Of a DNA stretch of 64,000 nt, positions 17,486 to 28,279 are shown in pieces. Origin of the DNA: Luteibacter sp. 9135 (GTDB lineage: Bacteria; Pseudomonadota; Gammaproteobacteria; Xanthomonadales; Rhodanobacteraceae). Positions within the stretch are counted from its first letter, which is position 1; each line of letters opens with the position of its first letter. The notes beneath the pieces are model-generated. The model searched no databases and was not told the DNA's origin. It was given only the letters and a program-made list of their open reading frames with translations. The DNA is taken from positions 2,969,501-3,033,500 of the forward strand of contig NZ_JQNB01000001.1 in assembly GCF_000745005.1 (NCBI RefSeq), written 5' to 3'. Both the position numbers and the translations under genes were made by a program.

Positions 17486-19276
17486 ATGGCAACGGAAACC
17501 AAGACGACGTTAGAAGTTAAGTCGACCGAGCACGGCGACACGGTAAGCGGCCAAGAGACCGCCGAATACAAGGAAAAAATGGCGGGAGTAGGCGTGACGC
17601 TTTCCGTGAGCGCTAGCGGGAAGCTCTCGACCGAAACCCGGCATGAGAATGGAAACGTCAGCTGGACCGGTACGTCCGAGGTCTCCGCAACGGCCAAGGG
17701 TGAAGTGAAAGGCGAGAAGGGGGGCGTGGGCGTGGAAGAGCGCCAGGGCTTGCGCTCGACGTATAACGTCGTCGCGCCGGAGAAAGCGCTCGCAGGCATG
17801 GATCCGGCGACCATCACGCCGTACGATCCTGTCTCCATGCCCGTCGGCACGAAGGTGTCGATCGACAGCGCGAACTTCGAAAAAAGCAAACTCACCGGCA
17901 CCTTCGATCACCTGGCGATCGAATCGCGTGTTTCGACCGAGCGTGGAAGCGGCGTCCTTGTCGAGAAGACGTCCGACCACATGGTGCGGGTCATGGTCGG
18001 CCCCAAGGACGCTTTGGCGAAGTACGACGGCATAGGTGTGGAATTCGGTAAGGCTCGCGCGCTTCTCGGACGAGAGGACAAGCTCGAGGGTAAGCAGTTG
18101 CAGACGGCCGAATTCGATCTATCCACGCCGCAAGGACAGGGAGCCTATAACCGTTTCCTCGGATTGGGGGTGCTGCCCAGGGAATCGGGTCCAGGTGTGT
18201 CGAACGTTTCCACGGTGGAGACCCATGACCTGTCGTCGGCCTCGCAGCTGGGAATCAAGCTGGGTAAGTTCGAAAAAAGTATCGATCTTCAGAAGAACAC
18301 GGGGGAACTTGTCGTAACGAAACGCCCCGATGGAAGCACGGAATCATCCGCGCTGAAGATCCATTACGACACGGGCGTGCCGCTGGCCATCGAATCGACG
18401 TTCGACAAGGACGGTCACGAGGTGGTGTCCGCGCGGCGCTACACCCTCACCTTTGATGCCAACGAGAATTCGTGTCCTAGCCTGAACAATCTTCCCTTGG
18501 AGCGCACAGGCGCGGATACACCGATAAAACCCGGTGACAAGGTGACGTTGACGCTCACGGAAGAGCAGATGCAAAAGCTCGCCAGTGACACCCAGCAAGC
18601 GAATCCAAGGCCATCCGACGCCAATGTTTGGGTGGAGCGGAGAGCGAATCTGGACGAAGGGTCCGACCCGTCCCAAGCCTTCGCTCTCAAGATGGCTGCT
18701 ACACAGGGCAACCAGGTCAGGATATTGGAAGCGTTGCAAAGAATTTATCCGAACGATCCATCGCACCCTCAGCAAACCCTGCCAGGAACGCTTCAGGTCC
18801 AAGGCAAGACCCCGGACCGCCAGCATGACCAGGAGGGACCGTCGCACGGCGGCCCATTGGGTGTTCGAGCGCAACAGAGTGTTCCACTCGATGACCCCTC
18901 GCATCCGGGATATAAATTATTTACGCAAGTCCGTGATTACGTGCATGAGATGGACACCCGGTATAGAAAGTCGCCCGATGTGCAGAGCGACAATCTCTCG
19001 GGCGTTCTGACGGTGGCAGCGAAAGCCAACGGGATCACGCATGTAGGCGGCGTCGAACCCAACACCAAAGACGCATCGACGGTATTCGTCTACGGAACGG
19101 CGACCTCGGCAGGGGCGCATCGATATGCAGAGGTGCCCACGGTCCAGGCGCTCAATACGCCACTGGCGACGAGCTCAGAGCAGTACCACCAGGCCGAAGC
19201 TAAGCCGTCGCTGGCCGAGACGCCGGAGCAGGCGCAACAGCAGGCAGTCGCGCAGTCGCCATTGATGGGGAGGTGA
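17486..19276 (+). CDS. candidate type IV secretion effector with C-terminal XVIPCD-like domain
   Basis: A 596-residue protein with no signal peptide and no recognised enzymatic domain in residues 1-460. That region is hydrophilic and Thr/Ser/Glu-rich. Residues about 469-570 look like the XVIPCD, the VirD4-binding domain of Xanthomonadales T4SS effectors: DDPSHPGYKLFTQVRDYVHE, a variable linker, LTVAAKANGITHVGGVEP, then VFVYGTATSAGAHRYAEVPT. A Gln-rich tail follows (EQAQQQAVAQ), as usual for this class. Base composition is visibly lower in GC than in flanking genes. The ATG at 17486 follows AAGGGAG; an in-frame ATG 17 codons upstream is less likely. No immunity-like lipoprotein gene adjoins it, and no T4SS genes are in view. 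Confidence 0.72.
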   Translation: MATETKTTLEVKSTEHGDTVSGQETAEYKEKMAGVGVTLSVSASGKLSTETRHENGNVSWTGTSEVSATAKGEVKGEKGGVGVEERQGLRSTYNVVAPEKALAGMDPATITPYDPVSMPVGTKVSIDSANFEKSKLTGTFDHLAIESRVSTERGSGVLVEKTSDHMVRVMVGPKDALAKYDGIGVEFGKARALLGREDKLEGKQLQTAEFDLSTPQGQGAYNRFLGLGVLPRESGPGVSNVSTVETHDLSSASQLGIKLGKFEKSIDLQKNTGELVVTKRPDGSTESSALKIHYDTGVPLAIESTFDKDGHEVVSARRYTLTFDANENSCPSLNNLPLERTGADTPIKPGDKVTLTLTEEQMQKLASDTQQANPRPSDANVWVERRANLDEGSDPSQAFALKMAATQGNQVRILEALQRIYPNDPSHPQQTLPGTLQVQGKTPDRQHDQEGPSHGGPLGVRAQQSVPLDDPSHPGYKLFTQVRDYVHEMDTRYRKSPDVQSDNLSGVLTVAAKANGITHVGGVEPNTKDASTVFVYGTATSAGAHRYAEVPTVQALNTPLATSSEQYHQAEAKPSLAETPEQAQQQAVAQSPLMGR

Positions 19277-19306
19277 CGCTTCAGCGACACCGCGTTGTTG
19301 GTTTTT

Positions 19307-19329
19307 CGCCCACATCGTGGGCTCCTACC
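19307..19329 (-). repeat. GTAG-headed REP element supplying a stop codon
   Basis: On the minus strand the element reads GGTAGGAGCCCACGATGTGG and continues GCG, with a GCCCAC/GTGGGC stem. The TAG of its GTAG head is the stop codon of the cytochrome gene at 19325-20155. A close copy at 51945-51967 does the same to another gene. Confidence 0.82.
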
Positions 19330-20155
19330 GTGTCGGTGTCGGTGTCGGTGTGGGGGCGGCGCGGTGGGCGGCCATGTGTTTGAGGTAGGTGATCAGGTCG
19401 TCCAGGTCGTGGTCGGAGAGGGTGTCGGGGCTGAAACCGGGCATCTTGGCTTGCGGCCACTGGCGTAGCGATTGCGGGTTGCGGATGAGGGTGCGCAGCA
19501 TGTCTTCGCGCAGGTAGTCGGTGGGGCTGTGCGGGATGTTGAGGTCCGGGCCCAGCCGTGCGTCGCCCTGGCCGTTGAGGGTGTGGCAACTGAGGCAGTT
19601 GCGCTGGAAGACGGCGAAGCCGCGGCGGGCCGGGTCGTCCGGTGGCAGGTCGGCGGCGGGGCGCATTTTCGGGAAACGGGTCGCGGGGTCGGCAAGGAGC
19701 CTGACGGCGGCGATCTGGTAGGGCCATTGTTCCGGTCCGATGTGGCTGGCCTCGGGATGTCGCCAGACCAGGTAAAACGGGCCGGCGCCCGGTTTGTCCT
19801 TGCCCAGCATCGGCCAGGGCGCGTCCGGCGGCTCGATGGCCAGCCAGGCCTCAGCAGCACTCTTGCCCAGCACGAGGGACGCCGGCAGCTCTGCTGCGAA
19901 GCCGTCCATGGCCACGAATTGCAGGTGCGCGGCCGAGTCGATGCCCGGCAGCAGGGCCTTCAGGGGCACAGCGCGGTAGCGCATGGCGGCGTGGTACGAG
20001 ACGTCGCCGGGGACATCGATGACGCGCACATCGGGGCGGGCCAGCAGCTGCGCCGTGGTGAGACGTTGCACGCCCTTGCCCGTGTCGAGTGTCAGGGTGG
20101 CCGCCGGCGCGAGCGTGGCGAAGCAGAGCAGGGCGATGATGATCAGGATGCGCAC
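19325..20155 (-). CDS. periplasmic c-type cytochrome with N-terminal molybdopterin-like domain
   Basis: A 276-residue secreted protein with signal peptide [19 protein letters not shown]. The first ~165 residues resemble the oxidoreductase molybdopterin-binding fold found without its cofactor in some cytochrome subunits. The C-terminal domain carries one haem site, CLSCH, with the axial methionine likely in [13 protein letters not shown]. The protein ends in a TPTPTPT dipeptide run encoded by a hexanucleotide repeat. Its stop codon TAG lies in a REP palindrome, so the natural C-terminus may once have been different. Electron partner unknown. Confidence 0.8.
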   Translation of the reverse strand: MRILIIIALLCFATLAPAATLTLDTGKGVQRLTTAQLLARPDVRVIDVPGDVSYHAAMRYRAVPLKALLPGIDSAAHLQFVAMDGFAAELPASLVLGKSAAEAWLAIEPPDAPWPMLGKDKPGAGPFYLVWRHPEASHIGPEQWPYQIAAVRLLADPATRFPKMRPAADLPPDDPARRGFAVFQRNCLSCHTLNGQGDARLGPDLNIPHSPTDYLREDMLRTLIRNPQSLRQWPQAKMPGFSPDTLSDHDLDDLITYLKHMAAHRAAPTPTPTPTR

Positions 20156-20262
20156 GGCATGTCCTATATCCGGATGTTTGGTGTATGGCGGCCCTATCGG
20201 TACCCTCGGATTATCGCCCCATCGTCCCCACCTCGGGGATTCGACACGATCACGGATTCACC

Positions 20263-20646
20263 ATGGCCGACACCACCGTCCCCCGGTTCTTCGACGAATT
20301 TCCCATGCAGAAGGTCACCGACGCCGGGCTGGATGCCGAACTGGCCCGCGACGACGGTCGCATCGCGATCCTGTTCCTGTGGGGCCGCGATTGCCCCAAT
20401 TGCGATATCGCCAAGCGGCAGATCCTGCTGACGGCGGAGCGCTTCGCCTGGCCGGAGGTGCGCTGGTTGCACGACAACGTCTACGACGACCCGACCATGG
20501 GCACGCGCTTCGGCCTGCACGGCATCCCCGCGTTTTTCCTCTTCCATCGTGGCCGCAAGCTGGGCCGGATCACCTCGTGGCCGGGGGCGGATGCCTTTGT
20601 CGACGCGGTAAACAAGAAGATCGGCCTGACCGGAGCCACCGCATGA
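20263..20646 (+). CDS. thioredoxin-like protein
   Basis: A 127-residue cytoplasmic protein with a thioredoxin fold. The active-site motif is WGRDCPNC (Cys44/Cys47) and the cis-proline is in GIPAF. CPNC departs from the CGPC of housekeeping thioredoxin, so redox potential or partner specificity likely differs. The start [13 protein letters not shown] at 20263 is chosen over an in-frame ATG 26 codons upstream that would add unrelated sequence. Its stop overlaps the pncB start (ATGA), so the two are co-translated. Confidence 0.85.
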   Translation: MADTTVPRFFDEFPMQKVTDAGLDAELARDDGRIAILFLWGRDCPNCDIAKRQILLTAERFAWPEVRWLHDNVYDDPTMGTRFGLHGIPAFFLFHRGRKLGRITSWPGADAFVDAVNKKIGLTGATA

Positions 20647-21821
20647 TCGTCACCTCGCTGCTCGACACCGACCTGTACAAGTTCACGATGATGCAGGTGG
20701 TGCTGCACCAGTATCCGGCCGCGCAGGTGGAATACCGTTTCCGCTGCCGTACGCCGGGTGTAGACCTGGTCCCGTTGATCGGGCGCATCCGCGAAGAACT
20801 GGATGGCCTCTGCGCGCTGCGGTTCACCGACGACGAACTGGCCTACCTGCGTGGCCTGCGCTTCATCGACAGCGACTTCGTCGACTTCCTCGGCCTGTTC
20901 CATCTCAATGCCAAGTATGTGTCGATCGCGCCGTCGGCCACCGCGCCCGGCGAGATCGACATCGTGATCGAGGGGCCCTGGCTGCACACGATCATGTTCG
21001 AGGTGCCGCTGCTGGCTATCGTCAACGAGCTGTACTACCGGGCGACGCAACCGGACCTGGACCTGGCCGAGGGCAGGGCGCGCCTGCGCGCGAAGATCGC
21101 CCTGCTGCATGACACGCCAGGGTACGAGCGCGTGCGCATTGCCGACTACGGCACGCGGCGCCGGTTCTCCAGGGCCTGGCACGAGGAAATGCTGGCTACC
21201 CTGGCGGAGGGCCTGGGCACCCAGCTGGCCGGCACCAGCAACGTCCTGCTGGCGATGCGACAGGGGCTGGTGCCGATCGGCAGCATGGCGCATGAATACT
21301 TGCAGGCGTTCCAGTCGCTGGGACCGCGACTGCGCGACTCGCAGACGGCCGCACTGGAAGCGTGGGCCCGCGAGTACCGCGGCGACCTGGGTATCGCGTT
21401 GTCCGACGTCTACGGGCTGGACGCGTTCCTGCGCGACTTCGACATGTACTTCTGCAAGCTGTTCGACGGCGCGCGGCATGATTCCGGCGACCCGTTCACC
21501 TGGGGCGACCGGGTGCTGTCGCACTACGTGGCCAACCGCGTGGACCCGCGGACGAAGACGCTGGTGTTCAGTGACAGCCTGGATATCCCGCGCGTGATGG
21601 ACCTTTACCGTCACTTCGACGGCCGTTGCCTGCTCTCGTTCGGCGTCGGCACCAACCTGACCAACGACGTGGGGCCGGCACCGATCAACATCGTCATCAA
21701 GATGACCCGCTGCAACGGCCAGCCGGTGGCGAAGATTTCCGACTCGCCGGGCAAGAACATGAGCGACGACCTGGAATACGTGGGCTATCTGCGCAAGGTG
21801 TTCGGCATGTCGGTGGCCTGA
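20643..21821 (+). CDS. pncB: nicotinate phosphoribosyltransferase
   Basis: A 392-residue enzyme of the NAD salvage pathway that makes nicotinate mononucleotide from nicotinate and PRPP with ATP. It begins with the family N-terminus [20 protein letters not shown]. It also has [13 protein letters not shown] [14 protein letters not shown], the [11 protein letters not shown] segment and the C-terminal [11 protein letters not shown] phosphate-binding region. Length matches E. coli PncB (400). It overlaps the thioredoxin-like gene, a linkage worth noting because the two have no obvious shared pathway. Confidence 0.95.
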   Translation: MIVTSLLDTDLYKFTMMQVVLHQYPAAQVEYRFRCRTPGVDLVPLIGRIREELDGLCALRFTDDELAYLRGLRFIDSDFVDFLGLFHLNAKYVSIAPSATAPGEIDIVIEGPWLHTIMFEVPLLAIVNELYYRATQPDLDLAEGRARLRAKIALLHDTPGYERVRIADYGTRRRFSRAWHEEMLATLAEGLGTQLAGTSNVLLAMRQGLVPIGSMAHEYLQAFQSLGPRLRDSQTAALEAWAREYRGDLGIALSDVYGLDAFLRDFDMYFCKLFDGARHDSGDPFTWGDRVLSHYVANRVDPRTKTLVFSDSLDIPRVMDLYRHFDGRCLLSFGVGTNLTNDVGPAPINIVIKMTRCNGQPVAKISDSPGKNMSDDLEYVGYLRKVFGMSVA

Positions 21822-21822
21822 C

Positions 21823-22632
21823 TCAGAACGCCGGCAGCACGGCGCCGTTGTAGTTCTTCTCGATGAAGGCCTTGACCTCCGGTGAGGTGAGCGCAGCGGC
21901 GAGCTTCTTCACGCGCGGGTCGTCCTTGTTGTCGTCGCGGCCGACCAGGTAATTGACGTACGGGGAGTTCTTGTCCTCGATCAGCAGCGCGTCCTTGACC
22001 GGGTTCAGCCCGGCGGCCAGGGCGTAGTTGGTGTTGATCAGGGCGAGGTCCACCTGGTCGAGCACGCGGGGCAGCATGGCCGCTTCGAGCTCGCGGAACT
22101 TCAGGTGCTTCGGGTTCTCGACGACGTCCTTCAGGGTGGCGAGGCGGTCGTTGGGATTTTTCAGCTTCACCAGGCCGTGGCTGGCCAGGAGCAGCAGCGC
22201 ACGACTGTTGTTGCTGGGATCGTTGGGAATGACCACGTCGGCACCGTCGGGCAGCTGGTCGATCGCCTTGAACTTCTTCGAATACGCGCCGAACGGCTCG
22301 ATGTGCACGCCGACCACCTTGACCAGGTGGGTGCCGCGCTCCTTGTTGAACGCGTCAAGGTAGGGCTCGGTCTGGAAGAAGTTGACGTCGATCTGCTTCT
22401 GCGCCACCTGCATGTTGGGCTGCACGTAATCGGTGAACACCTTCACCTCGATGTTTACGCCCTGGCTGGCCAGCAGCGGCTTGATCTGCTTGAGGATCTC
22501 CGCATGCGGCACGGGCGTGGCGGCCACGGTGAGCGTGGCGGAGGTGTCCGTCTTGCCGTCGCCCGCGCTGCCGGAGCACCCCGCGAGGAAAAGGGCGAGG
22601 GCGGCGGTGAGGGGCAGCAGGTACTTCTTCAT
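21823..22632 (-). CDS. metQ: methionine ABC transporter substrate-binding lipoprotein
   Basis: A 269-residue lipoprotein of the NlpA/MetQ family. The signal peptide ends in LAGC (Cys19), and the mature protein has the VAATPVPHAEILKQIKP and FFQTEPYLDAFN segments of methionine-binding proteins. It delivers methionine to MetNI in the inner membrane. It is the last gene of metN-metI-metQ, 69 bases after metI. The start MKKYLLPL at 22632 gives a normal signal peptide. Confidence 0.95.
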   Translation of the reverse strand: MKKYLLPLTAALALFLAGCSGSAGDGKTDTSATLTVAATPVPHAEILKQIKPLLASQGVNIEVKVFTDYVQPNMQVAQKQIDVNFFQTEPYLDAFNKERGTHLVKVVGVHIEPFGAYSKKFKAIDQLPDGADVVIPNDPSNNSRALLLLASHGLVKLKNPNDRLATLKDVVENPKHLKFRELEAAMLPRVLDQVDLALINTNYALAAGLNPVKDALLIEDKNSPYVNYLVGRDDNKDDPRVKKLAAALTSPEVKAFIEKNYNGAVLPAF

Positions 22633-22701
22633 GGCGGACGTCCGTGGCGGATGGTGCGGCCCGCCAGCATAGACGTCCATACCGCCGTATGCAAAGGCGC
22701 C

Positions 22702-23376
22702 TCAGCGGCGCGTGTAGCGCAGGACCAGGCGGTCGCCGAGCGATTGCAGGATCTGCACCAGCACTACCAGCAGCGCCACGGTCACCAGCATGTAATCAGG
22801 CTTGTAGCCGTTGTATCCGTACTGGTAGGCCAGTGCGCCCAGGCCGCCGGCACCCACGATGCCGCCCATGGCGGTGTAGCCGACCAGGGCCACGGCGGTG
22901 ACCGTGGTGGCGGCAATAAGGCCGGGACGGGCCTCGGGCAGCAGCACGCGGGTGACGATCTGCCAGGTGGTGGCGCCCATGGCCTGGCTGGCCTCGATCA
23001 CACCGCGCTCGACCTCGCGCAGCGCGGTTTCCACCAGGCGGGCGAAGAACGGGGCGGCGCCGATCACCAGGGGCACGATGGCGCCGCGGATACCGATGCT
23101 CACGCCCGTGATGGCCTGCGTGAGGGGGATCAGCAGGATCATCAGGATGATGAAGGGCACGGAACGCAACACGTTGACCACCAGCGACAACGCGGCGTAA
23201 AGCTTTGGCCGCGCATGCAGCTGGCCGCGTGCGCTGAGGAACAGCCAGATGCCCAGCGGCAGGCCCAGCGCCAGCGTGAACAGCAGCGAGCCGCCCAGCA
23301 TCAGCAGGGTGTCGACGCAGGCCTGGGCGATTTCCGGCCAGTCGATGTTGGGAAACAGGGATTGCATGGGGCTCAT
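22702..23376 (-). CDS. metI: methionine ABC transporter permease
   Basis: A 224-residue inner-membrane permease with five hydrophobic segments. The EAA loop with the conserved Gly is visible as [20 protein letters not shown]. It dimerises and couples to MetN. The ATG at 23376 overlaps the metN stop as ATGA; an alternative ATG three codons later is possible. Length matches E. coli MetI (217). Confidence 0.95.
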   Translation of the reverse strand: MSPMQSLFPNIDWPEIAQACVDTLLMLGGSLLFTLALGLPLGIWLFLSARGQLHARPKLYAALSLVVNVLRSVPFIILMILLIPLTQAITGVSIGIRGAIVPLVIGAAPFFARLVETALREVERGVIEASQAMGATTWQIVTRVLLPEARPGLIAATTVTAVALVGYTAMGGIVGAGGLGALAYQYGYNGYKPDYMLVTVALLVVLVQILQSLGDRLVLRYTRR

Positions 23377-24377
23377 CGGGCCACTTCCTCGATAGCCACG
23401 CCGGACGCGCGGAGCTGCGCGAGGGCGTCGTCCAGACGCTCGCCGTGCATCGCCAGCGTGAGTTGCCCGTACGGGGTGTCCTTGATCCGGTCGACCCGGC
23501 CCGACAAGAGGTTGTATTCGATGCCGGTGTCGCGCACCACGCGCGACAGCAGCGGCGCATAGGTGGCCTCGCCGCGGAAGGACAGCCGGAACAGACGCCC
23601 GTCGATGCCGGGGAACGCCGGACCACGGCCCTCGCGATGGTCGGCCTCGTCCACGAAGCGGCGGGTGGTGGGGTGCTGTGGGTGCAGGAAGACGTCGGCT
23701 ACCTCGCCCACCTCGACCACGCGCCCCGCGTCGAGCACGGCTACGCGATCGCACACGCGGCGGATCACGTCCATCTCGTGCGTGATCAGCACGACGGTGA
23801 GGCCGAGCTGACGATTGATGTCCGCCAGCAGTTCCAGCACCGATGCCGTGGTCTGCGGATCGAGGGCGCTGGTGGCCTCGTCGCAGAGCAGGATCGACGG
23901 TTTGCTGGCCAGGGCCCTTGCGATGCCGACGCGCTGTTTCTGGCCGCCCGAGAGCTGCGCGGGATACTTGCGCGCGTGGGCGGTGAGGCCCACCAGGGCC
24001 AGCAGTTCGTCGACGCGTGCCTGGATCTGTTTCTCGTCATGCTCGCCGTGCAGGCGCAGCGGGAAGGCGACGTTGTCCGCCACCGTGCGCGAGGACAACA
24101 GGTTGAAGTGCTGGAAGATCATGCCGATGCCCGCGCGCAGGCGGCGCAGTTCGGCGCCGGTGGCGTGGGTGACATCGCGATCGGCGATGAACACCTGCCC
24201 GGCGGTGGGGCGCTCCAGCAGGTTGATCAGGCGCAGCAGCGTGGATTTGCCGGCGCCGGAATGGCCGATGATGCCGAACACCTCGCCCGCCTCGATGGTG
24301 AGATCGACGGGTTCCAGCGCGGGCACGAGGGTGCCCTCCACCCGGTAGGATTTGGATGCGGAGGCGAAACGGATCAC
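23373..24377 (-). CDS. metN: methionine ABC transporter ATPase
   Basis: A 334-residue ATPase. Walker A is GHSGAGKST (from residue 38), the signature is [15 protein letters not shown], and Walker B is [13 protein letters not shown]. The C-terminal NIL domain (about residues 265-334) normally binds methionine and inhibits transport when the pool is full, giving feedback control. The start is GTG at 24377 ([11 protein letters not shown]), because no upstream ATG gives a MetN-like N-terminus. No S-adenosylmethionine riboswitch or clear MetJ box is visible in the 127-base upstream gap. Confidence 0.95.
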   Translation of the reverse strand: MIRFASASKSYRVEGTLVPALEPVDLTIEAGEVFGIIGHSGAGKSTLLRLINLLERPTAGQVFIADRDVTHATGAELRRLRAGIGMIFQHFNLLSSRTVADNVAFPLRLHGEHDEKQIQARVDELLALVGLTAHARKYPAQLSGGQKQRVGIARALASKPSILLCDEATSALDPQTTASVLELLADINRQLGLTVVLITHEMDVIRRVCDRVAVLDAGRVVEVGEVADVFLHPQHPTTRRFVDEADHREGRGPAFPGIDGRLFRLSFRGEATYAPLLSRVVRDTGIEYNLLSGRVDRIKDTPYGQLTLAMHGERLDDALAQLRASGVAIEEVAR

Positions 24378-24504
24378 GGGGCGGGTGGCTCCAGCCGGTA
24401 ACGGGCACCCATGGTAGCCGAAGCCGGCCGGAGGTCGGCACCGCGCGATGGCCGCCGTGCCGGGCGTAGACTGTGCCGATCTCCTTCGACGCCAGGAACC
24501 GCGC

Positions 24505-24987
24505 ATGACCAGCATCTACGACTTCTCCGCACGCGACATCGACGGCAACGAGCGGTCGCTGGCGGAGTTCCGCGGCAAGGCCCTGCTCGTGGTGAACGTG
24601 GCGTCCAAGTGCGGGTTCACGCCGCAGTACAAGGGGCTGGAGCAACTGCACAAGACGTATGCGGCGCAAGGCTTCGAGGTACTGGGGTTTCCGTGCGACC
24701 AGTTCGGTCACCAGGAGCCGGGCGACGACGCGGACATCCGCGAATTCTGCTCGCTCACCTACGAGGTCAGCTTCCCGATGTTCTCGAAGGTGGAGGTCAA
24801 CGGCGACCAGGCACACCCGCTGTTCCGCTGGATGAAATCACAGAAGAAGGGCCTGCTGGGTACCGAAGGCATCAAGTGGAACTTCACCAAGTTCCTGGTC
24901 GATCGCGATGGCCAGGTGGTGGAACGCTACGCACCCACCGATACGCCGGAAAAGATCGGCAAGGATCTGCCGCCGCTGCTGGGCTGA
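24505..24987 (+). CDS. glutathione peroxidase family protein
   Basis: A 160-residue cytoplasmic thiol peroxidase. The peroxidatic cysteine is in [12 protein letters not shown] (Cys36). The Gln and Trp of the catalytic set lie in [13 protein letters not shown] and [11 protein letters not shown]. It is a Cys, not Sec, enzyme; such proteins in bacteria often use thioredoxin rather than glutathione. AGGAA precedes the ATG at 24505. It is divergent from metNIQ and convergent with the enoyl-CoA hydratase gene. Confidence 0.93.
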   Translation: MTSIYDFSARDIDGNERSLAEFRGKALLVVNVASKCGFTPQYKGLEQLHKTYAAQGFEVLGFPCDQFGHQEPGDDADIREFCSLTYEVSFPMFSKVEVNGDQAHPLFRWMKSQKKGLLGTEGIKWNFTKFLVDRDGQVVERYAPTDTPEKIGKDLPPLLG

Positions 24988-24991
24988 TCGC

Positions 24992-25777
24992 TCATCCCAC
25001 CCAGGCCGGCGTGGTCTTGTCCAGGAAGGCGGACAGGCCATGCTGGCCCTCGGGCGACACGCGCAGCCGTGCGATCAGCGCGGCGTTTTCCGCGTCCGTC
25101 CGTTCCGCGTCGGCCGGGGTGTGACCGCCCATCGCCAGCGCCAGCCGCTTCGCTTCGCGCTGCGCCACGGGTCCACCGCGCGTGAGCAGGCCCAGCACAC
25201 GTTCCACGGTCGCGTCCAGCTGGTCCGGCGGCACCACCTCGTGCACCAGGCCCATCGACAGTGCCGCGGCACTGTCGATCAGTTCGCCGGTGACGAACAG
25301 CCGGCGGGCCTGCCGCAGGCCGATCGCGGCCACCACGTAGGGCGAGATGACCGCGGGCACCAGGCCGAGCTTGACCTCGGACAGCGCGAAGCGCGCGCTG
25401 TCCACCGTGACCGCGATGTCGCAGCACGCGACCAGGCCCACGCCGCCTCCGAAGGCCGCGCCGTTGACGCGTGCAACGGTCGGCTTCGCAAGAAATTGCA
25501 GGCGGCGCATCAGTGCGGCCAGGCGCAGCGAGTCCGCAAGGTTGTCGGCTTCGCTGGCGGCGGCCATGCCGCGCATCCAATTCAGGTCGGCCCCCGCGGA
25601 GAAGCTGCCGCCACTGCCGGTCAGCACCACGGCGCGTACGCTGTCGTCGTGCTCGACCTCGTCGATCGCGGCGGTCAGCTCGGCGATCAGGCCGTCGTCG
25701 AAGGCGTTGTGCACCTCGGGACGGTTCATCACCAGATGGGCGGTACTGCCATGACGGCGGAGTTCGACGGCGGGCAT
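24992..25777 (-). CDS. enoyl-CoA hydratase/isomerase family protein
   Basis: A 261-residue crotonase-fold enzyme. The oxyanion-hole segments are SFSAGADLNWM and GAAFGGGVGLVACCDI, with a catalytic-type Glu in ALSEVKLGLVPAVISPYV. The SAGADLNWM sequence is typical of methylglutaconyl-CoA and related hydratases of leucine and isoprenoid degradation, but no other gene of those pathways is nearby. Substrate therefore stays open. The start MPAVELRRHG at 25777 fits the family N-terminus. Confidence 0.88.
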   Translation of the reverse strand: MPAVELRRHGSTAHLVMNRPEVHNAFDDGLIAELTAAIDEVEHDDSVRAVVLTGSGGSFSAGADLNWMRGMAAASEADNLADSLRLAALMRRLQFLAKPTVARVNGAAFGGGVGLVACCDIAVTVDSARFALSEVKLGLVPAVISPYVVAAIGLRQARRLFVTGELIDSAAALSMGLVHEVVPPDQLDATVERVLGLLTRGGPVAQREAKRLALAMGGHTPADAERTDAENAALIARLRVSPEGQHGLSAFLDKTTPAWVG

Positions 25778-25850
25778 GGGCAATCTCCGGCAGGGCGCAA
25801 GATCATAATAGGCCGGCACGGCATGTGCAGCCCTCGTGCTAAAGGCATAC

Positions 25851-25869
25851 AATGCGAACAGTTCTTATT
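25851..25869 (+). promoter_or_regulatory. candidate Fur box upstream of feoA
   Basis: The 19-mer AATGCGAACAGTTCTTATT matches the symmetric Fur consensus AATGAGAATCATTCTCATT at 14 positions. It lies 13 bases before the feoA GTG start, as expected for iron repression of feoAB. Assignment is by eye. Confidence 0.5.
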
Positions 25870-25881
25870 TGAGTATTTGCT

Positions 25882-26123
25882 GTGCGCCTCTCCGACGCGC
25901 CGAAAGGTGCCAAAGCCGTGGTCCAGTCCGTCACCGATGCCCATCCCGCCGATCCCATCGCGCAGCGTCTGCGCGATCTGGGCTTCGTGGCCGGCGAGCC
26001 GGTGCGCCTGGTGGCGCGCGGGCCGCTCGGTGGCGATCCCCTGCTGATCCAGATTGGCTCGACCCGTTTCGCGCTGCGCCGTACCGAGGCCGCGCGCGTC
26101 ACCATCGCCATGGAGGACGCCGC

Positions 26124-26127
<4 letters not shown>
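25882..26127 (+). CDS. feoA: ferrous iron transport protein A
   Basis: An 81-residue SH3-like protein that assists FeoB. It shows the FeoA segments RLRDLGFVAGEPVRLVARGP and GSTRFALRRTEAARV. The start is GTG at 25882, directly after a Fur-like site, and it ends in an ATGA overlap with feoB. Regulation by iron through Fur is likely on this evidence. Confidence 0.93.
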
Positions 26128-27967
<1,840 letters not shown>

Positions 27968-27971
<4 letters not shown>

Positions 27972-28267
27972 GCACGTTCGATATCGTGCAGGGTGTCGTC
28001 ATCGCGGTCGTCGTGCTCGCGGCCGCCTACGTGGCGTTCCGCAAGCTGCTGCCGAAGACTTCGGTGCGGGCCATGGCGCGCGTCTCGGCCGCGCTCAACC
28101 GCGACGGTCGCCCCGGCGTGCTTCGCGCACTGGGCCGGCGCATCCAGCCGGCGGCGGCCACCGGCAGCTGCGGCGACGGCTGCGGCTCGTGCGGCTCGTG
28201 CGGGCCTGCGCCCTCGGTCGGCCCGGCCGTCGAGAGCCAGCCGCTGACCTTCAAGACCCGGAGCTAG
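27968..28267 (+). CDS. small Cys-rich membrane protein linked to FeoB
   Basis: A 99-residue protein with one N-terminal transmembrane helix (VVIAVVVLAAAYVAF), a basic middle region and a cysteine cluster CGDGCGSCGSCG near the C-terminus. It starts within the feoB stop (ATGA), so it is the third gene of the feo operon. It is not FeoC by sequence. It resembles in layout the FeoB-associated Cys-rich proteins of other phyla and the uncharacterised DUF6587-type proteins of this order. A role in handling Fe(II) at the transporter exit is plausible but unproven. Confidence 0.75.
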
Positions 28268-28279
28268 CCAGCCCCGGCT

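Noticed and set aside
24378..24504. Possible SAM riboswitch or MetJ boxes before metN
   Set aside because: No conserved riboswitch core, kink-turn or AGACGTCT-like repeats could be seen in the 127-base gap.
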